Assembly (NCBI GenBank): GCA_026014735.1
Contig: JAOZHT010000001.1
Coordinates: forward strand, 620,001-684,000
DNA length: 64,000 bases
DNA from: Candidatus Bathyarchaeota archaeon
Lineage (GTDB): Archaea > Thermoproteota > Bathyarchaeia > Bathyarchaeales > Bathycorpusculaceae
Reading direction: 5' to 3'
Shown: piece by piece, positions 42,532 through 52,900 of the stretch
Numbering within the stretch: position 1 is the first letter of the stretch
Layout: every line of letters begins with the position of its first letter
Notes under the pieces: model-generated
Seen by the model: only the letters and a program-made list of their open reading frames with translations
Database searches by the model: none
What the model was told of the DNA's origin: nothing
Made by a program: the position numbers and the translations under genes

Positions 42532-44376
42532 GTGAATACTGCGGGTCAAAAGATGCAAAAAAAACCAGCGAAAAAGTCCTTCAAAGAACCAATCAACAAA
42601 GCAATAGCCAAAATAGAACAAACACGCAACTCCCTAAACAAGAGACTAAAAATAAAAAGACCCAAAATCAAAACTTCAAACCCTATTAAAAAAATCAAAC
42701 TTCCAAAAATCTCACTTCCAAAACTTGTCGTGACCCCCAAACAAAAAACGGAAACCGACAAGCCATCCAAATCAAAGTTTCCGAAAATTGGCTTCAGAAA
42801 GAAAACAAAAGAGCAGCAAACCACCATCCAACCTGTTCCACTTCTCCCCAAGAACGTAAAAATCGTCGATAAATATCCCCTTAACGAACCTTTCTCTCAG
42901 GTCGTCATCGTGCAGGACCCCAAAACGGGCGAGCACAAATACATCCTCGATGAACTCCAGTTGGACCCAATGGAACGAGGCATATACAACCGTATCCTCG
43001 AGATATTGTTGGCTGAAATCCAGTCTCCTAAGGAAGAAATCATGGATCCTCGAAAGTTCTTCGCTGAAGAAGCCAAAAAAATCGTGGATCAATACCGCAT
43101 CAGCTTAGGTTGGCTGCCCGACGTTTCATGGTATAAGATTCTTTATCATGCAGAGCGGGATCTGGTCGGCTTTGGCAAGATCGATTCGTTGATGCGTGAT
43201 CCTAACATAGAAGACATTAGCTGTGACGGTGTTAATAAGCCCGTTTACATCTGGCACCGCACGTTTGAAAGTATAGAAACAAACCTGCAGTTCGAAAGTG
43301 ATGAGGACCTCGATAACCTAGTCGTAAAACTCGTCCACATGGCGGGCAAGCACGTTAGCAGCGCCTTCCCGATTGTGGATGCCTCTCTACCCGGCAAACA
43401 CCGCCTCGCCATCGCCTACCGACGAGAAATCACCCCGTTCGGCACTGCCTTTACCATACGCAAATTCCGTGATGACCCCTACTCGATAATCGACCTCATC
43501 AACATCGGAACCTTCACCGAAGAAATGGCTGCTTACCTTTGGATTTGCCTCGAAAACCGCGCTTCCGTGATGGTTTTAGGTGGCACAGCTGCAGGAAAAA
43601 CCACGGCGCTAAACGCCCTAGGATGCCTCATCAAGCCAGGCAGCAAAATCATGACTATCGAGGAAACTGCTGAACTCAACCTTTCCCATGAGAACTGGGT
43701 GTCGCTGATTGCGCGGCAGAGTTACGGTTTAGGCGGCAGTACGGTGGGTGAAGTGGCGCTTTTCGATTTGGTTAAAACTTGTATGCGGCATCGCCCCGAC
43801 CTGATGATTGTGGGCGAGGTGCGTGGTCAGGAGGCTTATGTGCTGTTTCAGGCTTTGGCCACTGGTCACGGCGGCATGTGCACGATGCACGCTGAGAACG
43901 TGGAGTCAGCTGTGAAGCGTCTCACTCAGAAACCGATGGATATTTCACCTGCATATATTCCGCTGATGAACATAGTCATGTCGGTTCAGCGTGTACATCT
44001 CATTAAAAACGGCGAGAAACGTGCTTTCCGACGTGTCCTCGCAGTTAACGAGATCGTTGACTTCGAGAATTACGTCAACCCCTTCAAGTGGGACCCTATT
44101 AAAGATAAGCAAATTATCGATTTGGACTCGAGCTTTTTGTTTACAAGCATCTCTGAGCGGCTGGGTCTTAGCCGCGAACGGCTCTTAGAGGAGATGAAGC
44201 GTCGTAGTGATGTCTTGCGGTGGATGCGAGAGAAGAACATTCGCAGCTACAAGGAAGTTGCCACGATAATTGCTGAGTACTATGCGAGACCAGATGAGAT
44301 ACTCGCGAAGATAGCGCCTCCGGAAATGAACGTGGCTGTGGGATTGGAGGTTGAAACCATTGACGTTTCTAAGTAA
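42532..44376 (+). CDS. Type IV pilus/Tad-type secretion ATPase (locus 2)
   Basis: The 614-residue ATPase has a very basic, probably disordered N-terminal 100 residues (many Lys/Pro, e.g. IKTSNPIKKIKLPKISLPK), then the N2 domain (DLVGFGKIDSLMRDPNIEDISCDG) and the RecA core: Walker A GGTAAGKTTALN near 349, TIEETAELNL, Walker B LMIVGEVRGQE near 423, His box TGHGGMCTMHAEN. The core closely matches the ATPase at 22168. The GTG at 42532 is favoured by the promoter position; ATG 42553 is an alternative. Confidence 0.92.
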   Translation: MNTAGQKMQKKPAKKSFKEPINKAIAKIEQTRNSLNKRLKIKRPKIKTSNPIKKIKLPKISLPKLVVTPKQKTETDKPSKSKFPKIGFRKKTKEQQTTIQPVPLLPKNVKIVDKYPLNEPFSQVVIVQDPKTGEHKYILDELQLDPMERGIYNRILEILLAEIQSPKEEIMDPRKFFAEEAKKIVDQYRISLGWLPDVSWYKILYHAERDLVGFGKIDSLMRDPNIEDISCDGVNKPVYIWHRTFESIETNLQFESDEDLDNLVVKLVHMAGKHVSSAFPIVDASLPGKHRLAIAYRREITPFGTAFTIRKFRDDPYSIIDLINIGTFTEEMAAYLWICLENRASVMVLGGTAAGKTTALNALGCLIKPGSKIMTIEETAELNLSHENWVSLIARQSYGLGGSTVGEVALFDLVKTCMRHRPDLMIVGEVRGQEAYVLFQALATGHGGMCTMHAENVESAVKRLTQKPMDISPAYIPLMNIVMSVQRVHLIKNGEKRAFRRVLAVNEIVDFENYVNPFKWDPIKDKQIIDLDSSFLFTSISERLGLSRERLLEEMKRRSDVLRWMREKNIRSYKEVATIIAEYYARPDEILAKIAPPEMNVAVGLEVETIDVSK

Positions 44377-46090
44377 GTACCAAACGCTGAGTTTCCGTCT
44401 CTTCGGTAGGTTTGCCCCCTATTTGCTTACGAAGGTGTTTTCTTCAACTAAGGGTGCGTTGGAGCGGGGCCGCGTCAGAATATACCCTGAAACCTACATA
44501 TCCATGATGCTCTTTACGGCGCTGCTAAGTGTACCCGTCTCTGTTGCCGCTGCAGCTATTGCCGTTGTGTCTGGTGTGCTGCCCCTGCTTATCCTGACGA
44601 TGCTGCCTCTCTTCGTCGTCGCCGGCTTTATGGTTGTGCCTCTCAACAACGCCAGCGATCGCTCCATCGGGTTGGAACGTGAATTGCCCTTTGCAGCCGC
44701 ATATATCAGCATCATGTCCTCTGGAGGCATTGCACCCTATGACAGCTTCAAACGCCTTACCGAAATTAACCTGATGCCCGCCATGAGCCGTGAAGCCCGC
44801 GATGTGGTTAAAGACGTTGAAATCTTCGGTGTCGACCCTCTCTCTGCGCTGGAGACAGCGGCCAAAAAAACGCCCCTTGACCTTTTCAAGGATTTCTTAG
44901 GCGGCTACGCATCCACAGTCATCATCGGCGGCGACATAGGGCATTTCTTGGAGCGCAAAGCTGAAGATATTTTCAAAGCTCGTGCCCTGCGTGTCAAAGC
45001 TGCAGCTGAGCGGTTAGGCATGCTTCTTGAAACCTTCATCATCGTTGAGGTGATGATGTCTCTTTGCTTCTACATCCTTTTTGCCGTAAACAATCTCCAA
45101 ACGGGCACAACCGCCACCGTAGCTTCCTCCTCCGACCTATCCCAATATTCGGGTATGCTGCTATACACCTTCATCTTCACACCTATGCTTTCAGCCATGT
45201 TCATCTATTTGGCCCATAGTATGCAGACCAAAACACCCCTCACTGATATGCGCCCCTACAAGGTCCTGGCGTTTAGCAGCGTAATCGCCATCTTCACGTT
45301 TGCTCTGTTAACCAACCTATTTGGTGCAGCGCAGCTTCCAGTAATCACTCAGCTGCAAGCCATAGGCATGGATTTGCCTGTTGCCACGGCGGTCTCAATG
45401 TTTATCTGCGCTGCTCCACCAGCCATCGTACATATTAAACTGTCAAAAACCAGATCAAGCATGGAGCAGGGCGTCGCAAGTTTCCTACGCGACCTTACGG
45501 AAGTGCGCAAGACAGGGCTCTCGCCGGAGAAATGCATCGAATCCCTCTCCAGACGCGACTACGGTTCCTTCAGCAAGGAGCTTAGGAAAATCAGCTCTGA
45601 CATTTCATGGGGGGTCCCCATCAAGAAAGTCCTGAATGATTTTCTGCATCGCACCCGAAGCTGGCTGGTTCAAATCGTGATGTTTCTGCTGGTAGAAACC
45701 ATCGATGTGGGCGGCGGCACAATCGCAATGATTGATTCGCTTGCGCGATTCAACAACATGACCCAGGAAGTTGAAAAGGAGAAGAAGATGAGTGTGCGCC
45801 CATACGTTATGATGCCTTATCTGGCTTCGATACTGCTGGTGGCCACCACCGTCATGATGATGGGGCTCACAACAGGCATCTCAGTGCCCGGAGTGGAAGC
45901 AGCTGGACCCGACCCGCTGATGGAAACCATATTCATCACCTCAGTGATTTTCCATAGCTTCCTCATCGGCGTCGTTGCAGGCAAAATCAGCGACGACTCC
46001 GTCGCGTCAGGACTAAAACATGCAGCGATCTTGGTTATCATAGCAGTGGTTGCGGCCAAGCTGATTCCGCAGTTCATACACCTAACGTAG
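44360..46090 (+). CDS. Fused double T2SF pilus platform protein
   Basis: About 577 residues from TTG 44360, which has GGAGG nine bases upstream (TTG 44351 touches the GGAGG and is unlikely). The first half (RLFGRFAPYLL, then SSGGIAPYDSFKRLTEINL) and the second half (ASFLRDLTEVRKTGLSPEKC, then LLVETIDVGGGTIAMIDS) each hold a T2SF domain with flanking membrane helices, about nine or ten in total. The halves correspond to the separate genes at 23766 and 24649. This is the ArlJ/TadBC-like membrane platform partner of the ATPase, whose gene overlaps it by 17 bases. Confidence 0.88.
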   Translation: MTFLSKYQTLSFRLFGRFAPYLLTKVFSSTKGALERGRVRIYPETYISMMLFTALLSVPVSVAAAAIAVVSGVLPLLILTMLPLFVVAGFMVVPLNNASDRSIGLERELPFAAAYISIMSSGGIAPYDSFKRLTEINLMPAMSREARDVVKDVEIFGVDPLSALETAAKKTPLDLFKDFLGGYASTVIIGGDIGHFLERKAEDIFKARALRVKAAAERLGMLLETFIIVEVMMSLCFYILFAVNNLQTGTTATVASSSDLSQYSGMLLYTFIFTPMLSAMFIYLAHSMQTKTPLTDMRPYKVLAFSSVIAIFTFALLTNLFGAAQLPVITQLQAIGMDLPVATAVSMFICAAPPAIVHIKLSKTRSSMEQGVASFLRDLTEVRKTGLSPEKCIESLSRRDYGSFSKELRKISSDISWGVPIKKVLNDFLHRTRSWLVQIVMFLLVETIDVGGGTIAMIDSLARFNNMTQEVEKEKKMSVRPYVMMPYLASILLVATTVMMMGLTTGISVPGVEAAGPDPLMETIFITSVIFHSFLIGVVAGKISDDSVASGLKHAAILVIIAVVAAKLIPQFIHLT

Positions 46091-46101
46091 GGGGATAAAA
46101 A

Positions 46102-46968
46102 ACGAAACTCTTCCATCGTCATGGTATTCGCAGGAACAGTCGTGCAGTCAGCCCCGCCTTCTCCACGATGATCCTAACTGCTGGAGTCATCGTTATGATA
46201 TTGGTGGCTATGAGCTACGCTGGCAACATAATGAATTACAAGCTGGCGCAGAACGAGTTTGGCCAAACCAAACAGTTCATGCAGACTACCGCCCAGCAGC
46301 TAGATGACATCGCTTGGACGATTGGGCGCACCCAAACCGTCACGTACTCCAGCAGATTCGGGGCCCTCCAGTATAAGCCTCAAGTTCTCACCTACACCGT
46401 TAGCGTCCGCTCCAATGGGGTTTGGGATAACCAATCTCTATCCGTACAAAGCGGTATCTTACTCTATAACTTGCCCGTGAGCTCCTACTCCATGGAAGAT
46501 AACTACTTCGAACGAGTTCCCTACACGGCAAGCGGAGCTTTTCTGCTATTCGGATCCTCTATGCCCGTCGCACAGGTTTTCTGCATAGAGAAGCTATCGA
46601 TGAATGATGGCAGTTACCTCAGAGTCGCATTAGTCCCCACTATGAGGGTGCTTTCCGCCACTGGCGCCAACGGACAGAACTACCTTAAATTTTATTTGCC
46701 TAACCTTGCTGAGGCAAGCCGCTCCCACGGCTCCCAAGCCCTAACCTTGACGGGTGATGGCATATCGAAGATGACGCGTAGCGGCGTTGACTGCGTAGTC
46801 TTAACTGTAACTTATCCGCAGGCGGCTTCGCTTGGATTTAACCGCGAATTCTTCAACTTTGATTCTTCCTCAATTATCTTGGATTCATCATCTACACCTG
46901 CAGTTACCTCAAATTCGGTTGTAGAGATCTATGTTGGCAATGTGCAGATGACAATCGGAGCGTCTTGA
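46102..46968 (+). CDS. Pilin-like protein, apparent ACG start
   Basis: The first in-frame ATG is at 46168, but it falls inside a class III signal peptide: RRNSRAVSPAFSTMILTAGVIV. Extending upstream, the frame reaches ACG AAA CTC TTC at 46102, just after an in-frame TAA (46096-46098), with AGGGGGA six bases before the ACG. This resembles the MKLF start of the pilin at 18713, so ACG is the likely start, giving 288 residues; if it is a sequencing error, the codon was ATG. The remainder is beta-rich (YTVSVRSNGVWDNQSLSV). Likely a minor pilin of locus 2. Confidence 0.65.
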   Translation, partial: TKLFHRHGIRRNSRAVSPAFSTMILTAGVIVMILVAMSYAGNIMNYKLAQNEFGQTKQFMQTTAQQLDDIAWTIGRTQTVTYSSRFGALQYKPQVLTYTVSVRSNGVWDNQSLSVQSGILLYNLPVSSYSMEDNYFERVPYTASGAFLLFGSSMPVAQVFCIEKLSMNDGSYLRVALVPTMRVLSATGANGQNYLKFYLPNLAEASRSHGSQALTLTGDGISKMTRSGVDCVVLTVTYPQAASLGFNREFFNFDSSSIILDSSSTPAVTSNSVVEIYVGNVQMTIGAS

Positions 46969-46987
46969 GCATGCGGGAGGCAAAGGC

Positions 46988-47458
46988 TTGGCTCATATAA
47001 CAATCGAGTACATGATTATGGTTCCGCTGCTTATTTTGCAGATTTTCCTCTTCCCCCTAGTCGCAACCGCCGTCATGGACAACTACACAGACTCCCGCCG
47101 CAGTATGCAGCTACAGGAAACCGCCTCGCATCTAGCAAGCACGATTCAACAACTCTACTACACCATCAACCATGCCTCCATGAATGGCTCTTTAACTATC
47201 AACGTTGATTTACCCTACACGATAGAGCAGTACTCCTATGGGGTAACGCTGACTCATTCCGCGGCGTTTAGCGGCGGATATAAGGTTATGAACGTAACGC
47301 TGAGCTTTCATTCAGCTGGCGGCTCAGCTTCCACGCTGGTAACACTAGGAAACAACGTAGACTGGCAGCCCATCGCCTTCAACAGCACCCAAACTAACCT
47401 CTGTTTGACGGCCTCCAAAACCGCGGATAGCATCGAGCTAAGCATCGGAGGCAGCTAG
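46988..47458 (+). CDS. TadE/pilin-like membrane-anchored protein
   Basis: A TTG start follows GGGAGG by seven bases. The 156 residues open MAHITIEYMIMVPLLILQIFLFPLVA, a hydrophobic helix with the Glu typical of TadE-like and archaellin-like precursors (the 'T-x-E-Y' pattern). The exposed part is beta-rich (LTINVDLPYTIEQYSYGVTL). Probably a minor pilin, with translation coupled to its neighbours (gaps of 19 and 1 bases). Confidence 0.7.
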   Translation: MAHITIEYMIMVPLLILQIFLFPLVATAVMDNYTDSRRSMQLQETASHLASTIQQLYYTINHASMNGSLTINVDLPYTIEQYSYGVTLTHSAAFSGGYKVMNVTLSFHSAGGSASTLVTLGNNVDWQPIAFNSTQTNLCLTASKTADSIELSIGGS

Positions 47459-47459
47459 A

Positions 47460-48671
47460 ATGGCAAACGCCACAATGGACCATATGCTTTCTCTGGTCAT
47501 CTTTATAGCGGCTTTGCTTGTGTTCATTGGACTCTTCGGTAACACCATCCAAACCGGCATCGCGTATCAGCAGCACACGGCACTCTCCACCAAAACCAGC
47601 GATCTACTCGACACAATGCTGCTTAACCCCGGCTTACCAGTCACTTGGTCCATGCGTGACGATGCGCCCGTAGGCTTTGGGCTGCAGGACCCCGAATTTA
47701 GCCAGTATAAACTCAGCTCCTACTCTCCTATTCGTCTCGCCAGCAATACGCAGTCGGTGTATTACTCCGCGACCGGCAGCTACTATGGTAATCTTACCGC
47801 TGGTTTCGGCAGCTGCCTCCTTGTTCCCGAAGCCAAGACACTTAGCTACTCTGATGCGTCGAAGCTTTTAGGCATTAATGGCACCTATGGTTTTCAACTT
47901 AAACTCAATCCAACGGTAACGGTCGATATTGAAAAGATCAGTACGGGTTCTCCTCTGCGCTTTGAGGTTAGCGCATCCGGGACCGGGTTTGTGATGGCAC
48001 AAGCCAATATCACCTACAGCCTAATTCTGGTTAATTCCGTGGGCGATTATCCTTCCTACTCAATTATAAGCAACAGCACCCAGGCGGATTCTGCGGGATA
48101 TGCAACCATCTCGTTTAGTGGTGTTAACGGCGAAACCCGCGGCTATGCACTCATAGTCTACAGTTACCTCTATGGACTTAAGGGCATGGGCTACTACGTG
48201 CATACGCCAGCTGGCTCCATCGATTCTGTCGTGCCCCTGGTGGATAGTTTTGTAAACCGCACTATCCGCTTAGCCCACAGCAGTTCAGTAGGTAACATCC
48301 AAAACCCCATCTATCCTCCGCTTCGCTACAACAGCACCTTCGCAATCCTGACTGAAGAATACACGCTGCGCCAAGTTGTCCTAGACCAGCCCAGCGCCAA
48401 AGGAGAACTCGACGCCAGCCACCAATACAGCGCAGTGGCGGTGCCCGACAACGCAGGCATCCTAATCGTAGCCTACAAGGACGCATCTACCGGCGATTGC
48501 GGGGTGGTTTTGGCGCCCTGGGGTCTAGGCGCAATTTCATATCCAGTGACCTTCGGCGGCGACCCCACCGGGCAAACCTGGGTTACAACTGACATACGCC
48601 AAGTCACCATCGGCGGCTTAGCCTATCAGGCGCAGCTGGCGCTGTGGAACCTGCAGGGGGCGGTTGTATGA
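47460..48671 (+). CDS. Pilin-like exoprotein with N-terminal membrane anchor
   Basis: The 403 residues start MANATMDHMLSLVIFIAALLVFIGLFGNTIQ, an N-terminal hydrophobic helix with almost no basic leader, so processing by the prepilin peptidase is uncertain. The exterior is Ser/Thr/Gly/Tyr-rich and beta-predicted with N-glycosylation sequons (NLT, NIT, NST, NRT). No enzyme motif is seen. A GGAGG lies ten bases before the ATG, and the stop overlaps the next start (ATGA). Confidence 0.65.
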   Translation: MANATMDHMLSLVIFIAALLVFIGLFGNTIQTGIAYQQHTALSTKTSDLLDTMLLNPGLPVTWSMRDDAPVGFGLQDPEFSQYKLSSYSPIRLASNTQSVYYSATGSYYGNLTAGFGSCLLVPEAKTLSYSDASKLLGINGTYGFQLKLNPTVTVDIEKISTGSPLRFEVSASGTGFVMAQANITYSLILVNSVGDYPSYSIISNSTQADSAGYATISFSGVNGETRGYALIVYSYLYGLKGMGYYVHTPAGSIDSVVPLVDSFVNRTIRLAHSSSVGNIQNPIYPPLRYNSTFAILTEEYTLRQVVLDQPSAKGELDASHQYSAVAVPDNAGILIVAYKDASTGDCGVVLAPWGLGAISYPVTFGGDPTGQTWVTTDIRQVTIGGLAYQAQLALWNLQGAVV

Positions 48672-49975
48672 TCCGCACCGTCGAGGTCCTTTTTGTCATA
48701 ATTATCCTTTCAGGCGCCTTCATCGCCGCAAGCTACTTCGCTGTTTTGCCTTCCCCCCGGGAGGTCTCTCCCATTAACTTGAGGCGGCTCTCTTTTACTA
48801 CTCTTCAGATGCTTGACACGGACTTTGACCTCAGCCGCGCTACCTTCGAAACCGACGACCCCCAGATTTGGGGACGGTTGCAGGTGGCTTTGGCTGCTTC
48901 GTTGCCGCCCAACATCGTCTATAACCTGACTGTCTACGACATAAACGACCAAGGAGGAGAACTCTACCAGTACGTGGACTCCTTCTCCAACGCCCAAGGC
49001 CTTGCTGCAACAAACGACGTTTCCTCATACACTGTGGCTTCTTCAAACGTGACCTTCAACGTGACACCGCAGAAAATCGGTGAAGGCAGCGGCAGCACCC
49101 TGTATATTCTCAACTGCAGTGACGCCAACGGCTGGTGGATTACTGGCTACACGGCATATACGCTGGCGCAGGACCTGTACGATTTGCTTTCGCCCTACTT
49201 TGTGAACACTGTTATGGTGCAGAGTACAAGCCAGCTTGGTCAACTCTTAAGCGGTTCGGCGCTGGGAAATGAATCCTTGAGGAATGCGGTGATAATTAAC
49301 ACCTTCGGAGAAGCTGTGCCGATACCAACATCCTACTGTGTTGCCCCCTACAGCCAAAACAACTATGCTTACTACAGCTATTATCTGGGGCAGCGGGTTA
49401 ACCAGTACAATTGGACCTGGGCAAGCATAGTAGGATACCCCTTCTACTACGTTAGCAACACGGTGACGTTCGAGAATCAACAGAACGAATGGGGCATATA
49501 TGGTATGAAAAGAACTGAAGGCGTCGGCGTAATAGCGTTTCTAAGAGGCTTAGATAGCCAAACTTACAGTACGACTGGAACAGCTGTTGATAGCACTTCT
49601 AGGCAGGCTGCCCTTTCTCAAACAGCTTTAGATGCCTGCAACTACTATGGGATCTATCCGTCCGCAAGTCAAACGGCCACCCGAACGGTTGTGGCATCTG
49701 TCCTTACAAATTATCATCTTTCATTGGGCATAAACATACTTAACCCGATATCTGCTAGTGGCTCAACCTACTATCCCGGCAGCCTCTATACCCACGGCAC
49801 TGCCACAATCACGGGGTCATTTCTGGCGCTGGGTCTCACCCGAACCCCCGATATCCGCATAACCGCCCTGGGGCTTCTATCCTACTATCATCCCAGAGTC
49901 TACGCCTCTGAATACACCGCAACGGGCACATCACGCATGGTCGTGCTGCAGCTGGGTTTGGCAGGAGGCGCCTAA
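48668..49975 (+). CDS. Membrane-anchored pilus-locus exoprotein
   Basis: From ATG 48668 (overlapping the previous stop; a run of G lies seven bases before), about 435 residues are encoded. They begin MIRTVEVLFVIIILSGAFIAASYFAVLPSP, one N-terminal transmembrane helix. The exterior (SFTTLQMLDTDFDLSR onward) is probably alpha/beta with many Tyr and Asn-x-Thr sites. No known domain is recognised. Its position inside the operon suggests a structural part of the pilus or its base. Confidence 0.65.
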   Translation: MIRTVEVLFVIIILSGAFIAASYFAVLPSPREVSPINLRRLSFTTLQMLDTDFDLSRATFETDDPQIWGRLQVALAASLPPNIVYNLTVYDINDQGGELYQYVDSFSNAQGLAATNDVSSYTVASSNVTFNVTPQKIGEGSGSTLYILNCSDANGWWITGYTAYTLAQDLYDLLSPYFVNTVMVQSTSQLGQLLSGSALGNESLRNAVIINTFGEAVPIPTSYCVAPYSQNNYAYYSYYLGQRVNQYNWTWASIVGYPFYYVSNTVTFENQQNEWGIYGMKRTEGVGVIAFLRGLDSQTYSTTGTAVDSTSRQAALSQTALDACNYYGIYPSASQTATRTVVASVLTNYHLSLGINILNPISASGSTYYPGSLYTHGTATITGSFLALGLTRTPDIRITALGLLSYYHPRVYASEYTATGTSRMVVLQLGLAGGA

Positions 49976-52900
49976 ATGAACCAGAAAGGCCAGTTCTCCG
50001 TTATCGCCGCGCTGCTGGTTGCGGTTGTCCTAGTCGCCGCAGTCGTTACCACCTACTCCGCCATCCGCTACGGAAACTCGCAGGAGCAGCCGCAGATCCT
50101 AAGCGCCATAGACGAAACCAACCTTGGAATTAAAGAAATCCTGGGGTTCACTGTGGGCTATTATGGTTCAGTGCTTAAAGTCACGGGCAACAACACCTAC
50201 GCCAAGCAACTCGCCACCAGTTATCTCAAAAGCGGCTTAGATAACATAGGCGATGTTCGGCCCGAATGGGGCGCCGTCTTCAAATTAACAAACCTAGAGC
50301 TTTCAGCAAGCTGGTTTACTAACAACAGCTACAGCCAAGGCAGCCTAAACGTAAACTACAATCTCACCGGGCTGGGAATTAAAGGGATAAGCTATGCAAC
50401 CTCAACGCGGCTAAATGTGCAGCTCCAGACCTCCTCCAGCACAACCCAAGCCCAACTGATCATTCTCCGAGATGAGGCTGAACCGCTTATTAATCTGGGC
50501 AAATCAAACCTCAAACTCTACAGCTACAACTACCAAACCTCATCTTGGAACCTAACTGCCCCCGCCAGCATAGCCTCCTACGCCAACGGCACCTACGTGC
50601 TGGACTTGCCCTCAGGTGTAGATGGCAGCGGCTATATCCTTCAAGTCGAGGATTCGCGCGGACTTATGGTGGTTGCAGCCTCCTACACAAAATTAACCTC
50701 CACATTAACATGGAACAGTAGCGCCTACCGCCAAGGCGTAGATTACGTTGACGTGGCAAATCAGAATATCGTTGGCTCCCACAGCAACTTTGCGGCGCAG
50801 CAGAGTGGCCCCGACGGCGTTTATGACACTTTAACGGAGCAGGCGTCTGGTATGGCTTCGCTTAACTACTACCCCGTGAGCGTTAATTTGCTGGGGTCAA
50901 CCAAGATCAGCCAGAGTTCAGGCAACATAACTGTCGATACGCAGAGTAACGACGGCAGCTACCTGTATCTTCGCTCGTATCCCTCGGCGTTTTCTTCGCA
51001 AACAAGCACTTTAGGATACACAACAAAAGGGGCTTCTACCCAAAATATTGAGGATACAATAACGGGTTCAATGTTTTCCTCTGATACTGGTGGGCAACTT
51101 CAATCCATCAGTGTTTATCTTTATTCAACCGCTGGGTCTAACCGAAACGCCAAAGTCGCAATTTACTCTGCTTCAGACGATGCTTTAGTTGCAGGCAGCG
51201 GTTCACAAACTGTCTATCCGGGCGACAACGGCTGGGTAACCTTCAGCTTCAGTAACCCAAAACCGGTGCTAACCGCTAACACAAACTATGTTTTGGTAGC
51301 TTGGTCTAGCAGTGGAAGTGGAAGCGTGAACATATATTATAACAGCGGTTCAAGCAATCAGGGATATTCAGATTCAGAAACTTTTGGTACCTGGCCTAAC
51401 CCGGACCCTAACCTTACTCCCTATACATCGAGGCGATACAGCATCTACTGCACCTACACCTTAGCCACTCAGTACACGGTGCAAGCTGAGTTAATGGGCA
51501 ACTCTGATTCCATTAGCTGGCAGCAGCTAACATGGGCGGTAGACAGCGCCGTATCCGCCGGCACCGCAAGCTGCACCCTAAAACTCTACAACAGCGCAAC
51601 AGGAACATATCCCTCAAGCGGCGACGGCTACCTATCTGCCTCACTGGGCACCAGCGATAACCTTCAAACCCAAACCATCACCACCAACCCCACCAACTAC
51701 CGCAACGCAACAACCGGCTGGAAAATACTATTAACCGCCCAGAACACCTCCGCCAGCCCATTTGACCTAAAAATAGACTTGACACGCCTCACCAGCCAGT
51801 TCCCTAACTATGCAGTTAACCTCCAGGAACAGTGGCTTTCGGTGAACGCTTCGATCCTCCGTCAGGCGCTTTGCATAAAAACAGGCAGCCTTGGCTCTGA
51901 GCCGTTGCTTGTGCAGGTTCTGCGTGGCGGCTCCTGGACCACGGTGATGACGCTTGTGCCTAACTACTTCAACAACGTTTCGCTGGCAGGGTACATAGAT
52001 TCCTCGACGTTAACGATTCGTTTTGTAGGCAGCAACGATGCCGCCGATCCAGCGCCGGATAGCTACCAAATTGACTGTGTCTACATAAAGGATGAACCCG
52101 ACATCGCCTATTTCATCCGCAACCAACAATCCAGCTTTACCCTTGAGGTCCTTCAGAATGGTACTATGCGTTGGCTGGGGCAGAACCTGGAGGTAACCAC
52201 CCATACCCTGCCTATGCCGCCTATAGCCGTTAAAACAATACATGTTAACCAAACCATAGGCGGTGTAAGCCGCGAGGTGCCCTTCCAAATCGAGGACTGG
52301 GCATCCAACTACCAGATTCCACTGGGCTTAACCGCCAACACCACCGTGTTTAGCAACCGCCAGATGTTAGTGTTTCAACTGAACAGCTCAATAACTGATT
52401 TCACGATTTGGTGGGGTGGAATCGACGCTTCAAATCAAACAGCTATGGCATACATAAACAGGTACTTCAGCGATACAGACACCACTTTAAACAACAGTAA
52501 TATACGTTTGCAGTTTGGAACCACTGGTTTTGTTTTAACTTCAACTGCTGGAACTGTAACCACCACTTCAACTCTGATGAGGATTAACGGTCAAAGCGAC
52601 ACTACGGATCCAGAATACGCCTACGTGATAACGAATGGTACAGTTAGGGATATTGTTCTTGGAGAAGCAGAATACAGCGGCGGCATCACTAACTGTTCAA
52701 ACACCTACACGAGCATAATTATCACACTGCCTGCGGGGGTCACATACTACACCTACCAAGCCAGGTTGATGTTCCAAGAAACGACTCGTGCAAGAAACAT
52801 CTCAGATTTGTGTCCAGTAAGAGTATCGACCAGTATCAGTTCACCGCAAACTCAAACCGAAAACGGCACACTCGCAGGCTTTCCAATTCTTGATAATTCC

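Noticed and set aside
46090-46168. Frameshift as the reason for the missing pilin start
   Set aside because: The class III signal peptide is already in frame with the body of the gene; only the start codon is unusual, so a single-base change or a real ACG start explains it better.
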